Origin: Acidimicrobiaceae bacterium
Lineage (GTDB): Bacteria > Actinomycetota > Acidimicrobiia > Acidimicrobiales > UBA10347
Direction: 5' to 3'
Assembly: GCA_003485885.1 (NCBI GenBank)
Contig: DNHM01000328.1
Span: 1 to 14,621, forward strand
DNA: 14,621 nt
The first letter of the stretch is position 1. Each line of letters opens with the position of its first letter. The notes below the pieces were generated by a model that ran no database searches, had not been told where the DNA came from, and worked only from the letters and a program-made list of their open reading frames with translations. Made by a program: the position numbers and the translations under genes. Positions 14,202 to 14,621 of the stretch are shown here, one piece after another.

Positions 14202-14566
14202 GCGACGCACCCGCCACGAACCCAACACCAGTTGTCGTCTGTAACGAGGATGATCTCGAGGTCGGTGAAGCGCGACGTTACGACGTTGCTGATCTCCGAC
14301 TTGCGGTAGTTCGCGGTAACGATTGCTGGTTCGTCATCGACGACGAATGCAGCCATGCTGATTACTCGCTGGCCGAGGGCGAAGTCGATCTCGACGACTG
14401 CACTATTGAATGCTGGAAACACGGCTCACTCTTTTCTCTCACCACGGGCAAGCCAGAGACACTGCCGGCGACACGCCCGGTGGGCGTCTATCCCGTGACC
14501 GTTGAAGCGGGCGAAGTCATGGTGACGATCCCCGCACGCACCCCCCAGGCCGGAGACGCACAATGA
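14198..14566 (+). CDS. Rieske-type [2Fe-2S] ferredoxin
   Basis: A 122-residue soluble Rieske ferredoxin. The cluster motif is C51-S-H53 and C72-W-K-H75, with 18 residues between the two halves. There is no membrane segment or oxygenase domain, so it resembles the ferredoxin components of ring-hydroxylating dioxygenases. Its place between sufD and sufC, with four-base ATGA overlaps on both sides, indicates a job with the SUF machinery, such as supplying electrons for cluster assembly or being a dedicated client. Rieske genes in actinobacterial suf operons are commonly seen, but their role is not settled as far as I know. Confidence 0.93.
   Translation: MSDAPATNPTPVVVCNEDDLEVGEARRYDVADLRLAVVRGNDCWFVIDDECSHADYSLAEGEVDLDDCTIECWKHGSLFSLTTGKPETLPATRPVGVYPVTVEAGEVMVTIPARTPQAGDAQ
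14552..14555 (+). promoter_or_regulatory. ribosome binding site of sufC
   Basis: GGAG inside the end of the Rieske gene, seven bases before the sufC ATG at 14563. Confidence 0.5.
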
Positions 14567-14621
14567 GCGAACTAATCATCGAAAACCTTTCCGCACGGAT
14601 CGGCGAGAAACAGATCTTGCG
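14563..14621 (+). CDS. sufC: Fe-S assembly ATPase SufC, 5' end only
   Basis: The ATG at 14563 overlaps the Rieske stop (ATGA) and opens MSELIIENLSARIGEKQIL before the window ends. This is the standard SufC N-terminus: a first beta strand (LIIENLSA) leading towards the Walker A region, which lies outside. SufC is the ABC-type ATPase of SufBC2D. The identity rests on 19 residues plus operon position. Confidence 0.88.
   Translation, partial: MSELIIENLSARIGEKQIL

Noticed and set aside
1..14621. Defence island, prophage, transposon or biosynthetic cluster
   Set aside because: No transposase, integrase, nuclease-helicase pairs, toxin-antitoxin genes or terminal inverted repeats were seen. Apart from the relic, the genes look like ordinary housekeeping operons.

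Overview
The window is moderately GC-rich, densely coded, and reads as a chromosomal segment of an actinobacterium, most likely in or near the Acidimicrobiia. That placement is an inference. It rests on an actinobacterial-type suf operon (sufB, sufD, Rieske ferredoxin, sufC), a short MutY without a NUDIX-like C-terminal domain, a thiolase next to an HMG-CoA-synthase-like/OB-fold fusion protein, and frequent leaderless gene starts with a TAnnnT -10 box six bases before the start codon. No tRNA, rRNA, CRISPR array, prophage or transposase was seen.

Layout, left to right. At 1-28 (minus) is the first codons of a gene leaving the window. 29-552 is mostly non-coding, with one doubtful small ORF and a hairpin. 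553-1755 and 1857-3275 (both minus) are an SCP-x/archaeal-type thiolase and an HMG-CoA-synthase-like protein fused to a DUF35-type OB-fold; they look like one acyl-CoA-handling unit. 3373-4734 (plus) is an unrecognised membrane-anchored protein with a half zinc ribbon, a coiled coil and a beta-rich exterior. A long near-perfect palindrome (4735-4772) separates it from a convergent operon on the minus strand: a cysteine-free thioredoxin-fold protein (6918-6430) and class I [4Fe-4S] fumarase (6416-4782). Divergent from that operon, only 30 bases away, run an eIF2B-like protein (6949-7743) and the [4Fe-4S] adenine glycosylase MutY (7752-8642), followed by a metallo-beta-lactamase-fold hydrolase (8748-9602) whose stop overlaps a gamma-carbonic-anhydrase-like protein (9602-10120).

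10121-11157 holds no intact gene. It contains a short tandem repeat, a decayed PAS-EAL signalling gene on the minus strand (frameshift plus loss of the middle of the protein), and the promoter region of the suf operon. From 11158 to the right edge runs sufB, a small four-cysteine protein of unknown function, sufD, a Rieske ferredoxin and the start of sufC, with 1-4 base overlaps from the small protein onward.

A common thread is iron-sulfur biology: a cluster-assembly operon lies near two [4Fe-4S] enzymes (fumarase, MutY) and a [2Fe-2S] Rieske protein. The most promising undescribed items are the Cys4 protein inside the suf operon, the catalytic-cysteine-less HMGCS-like/OB-fold fusion beside an intact thiolase, and the set of genes sharing one leaderless promoter geometry.
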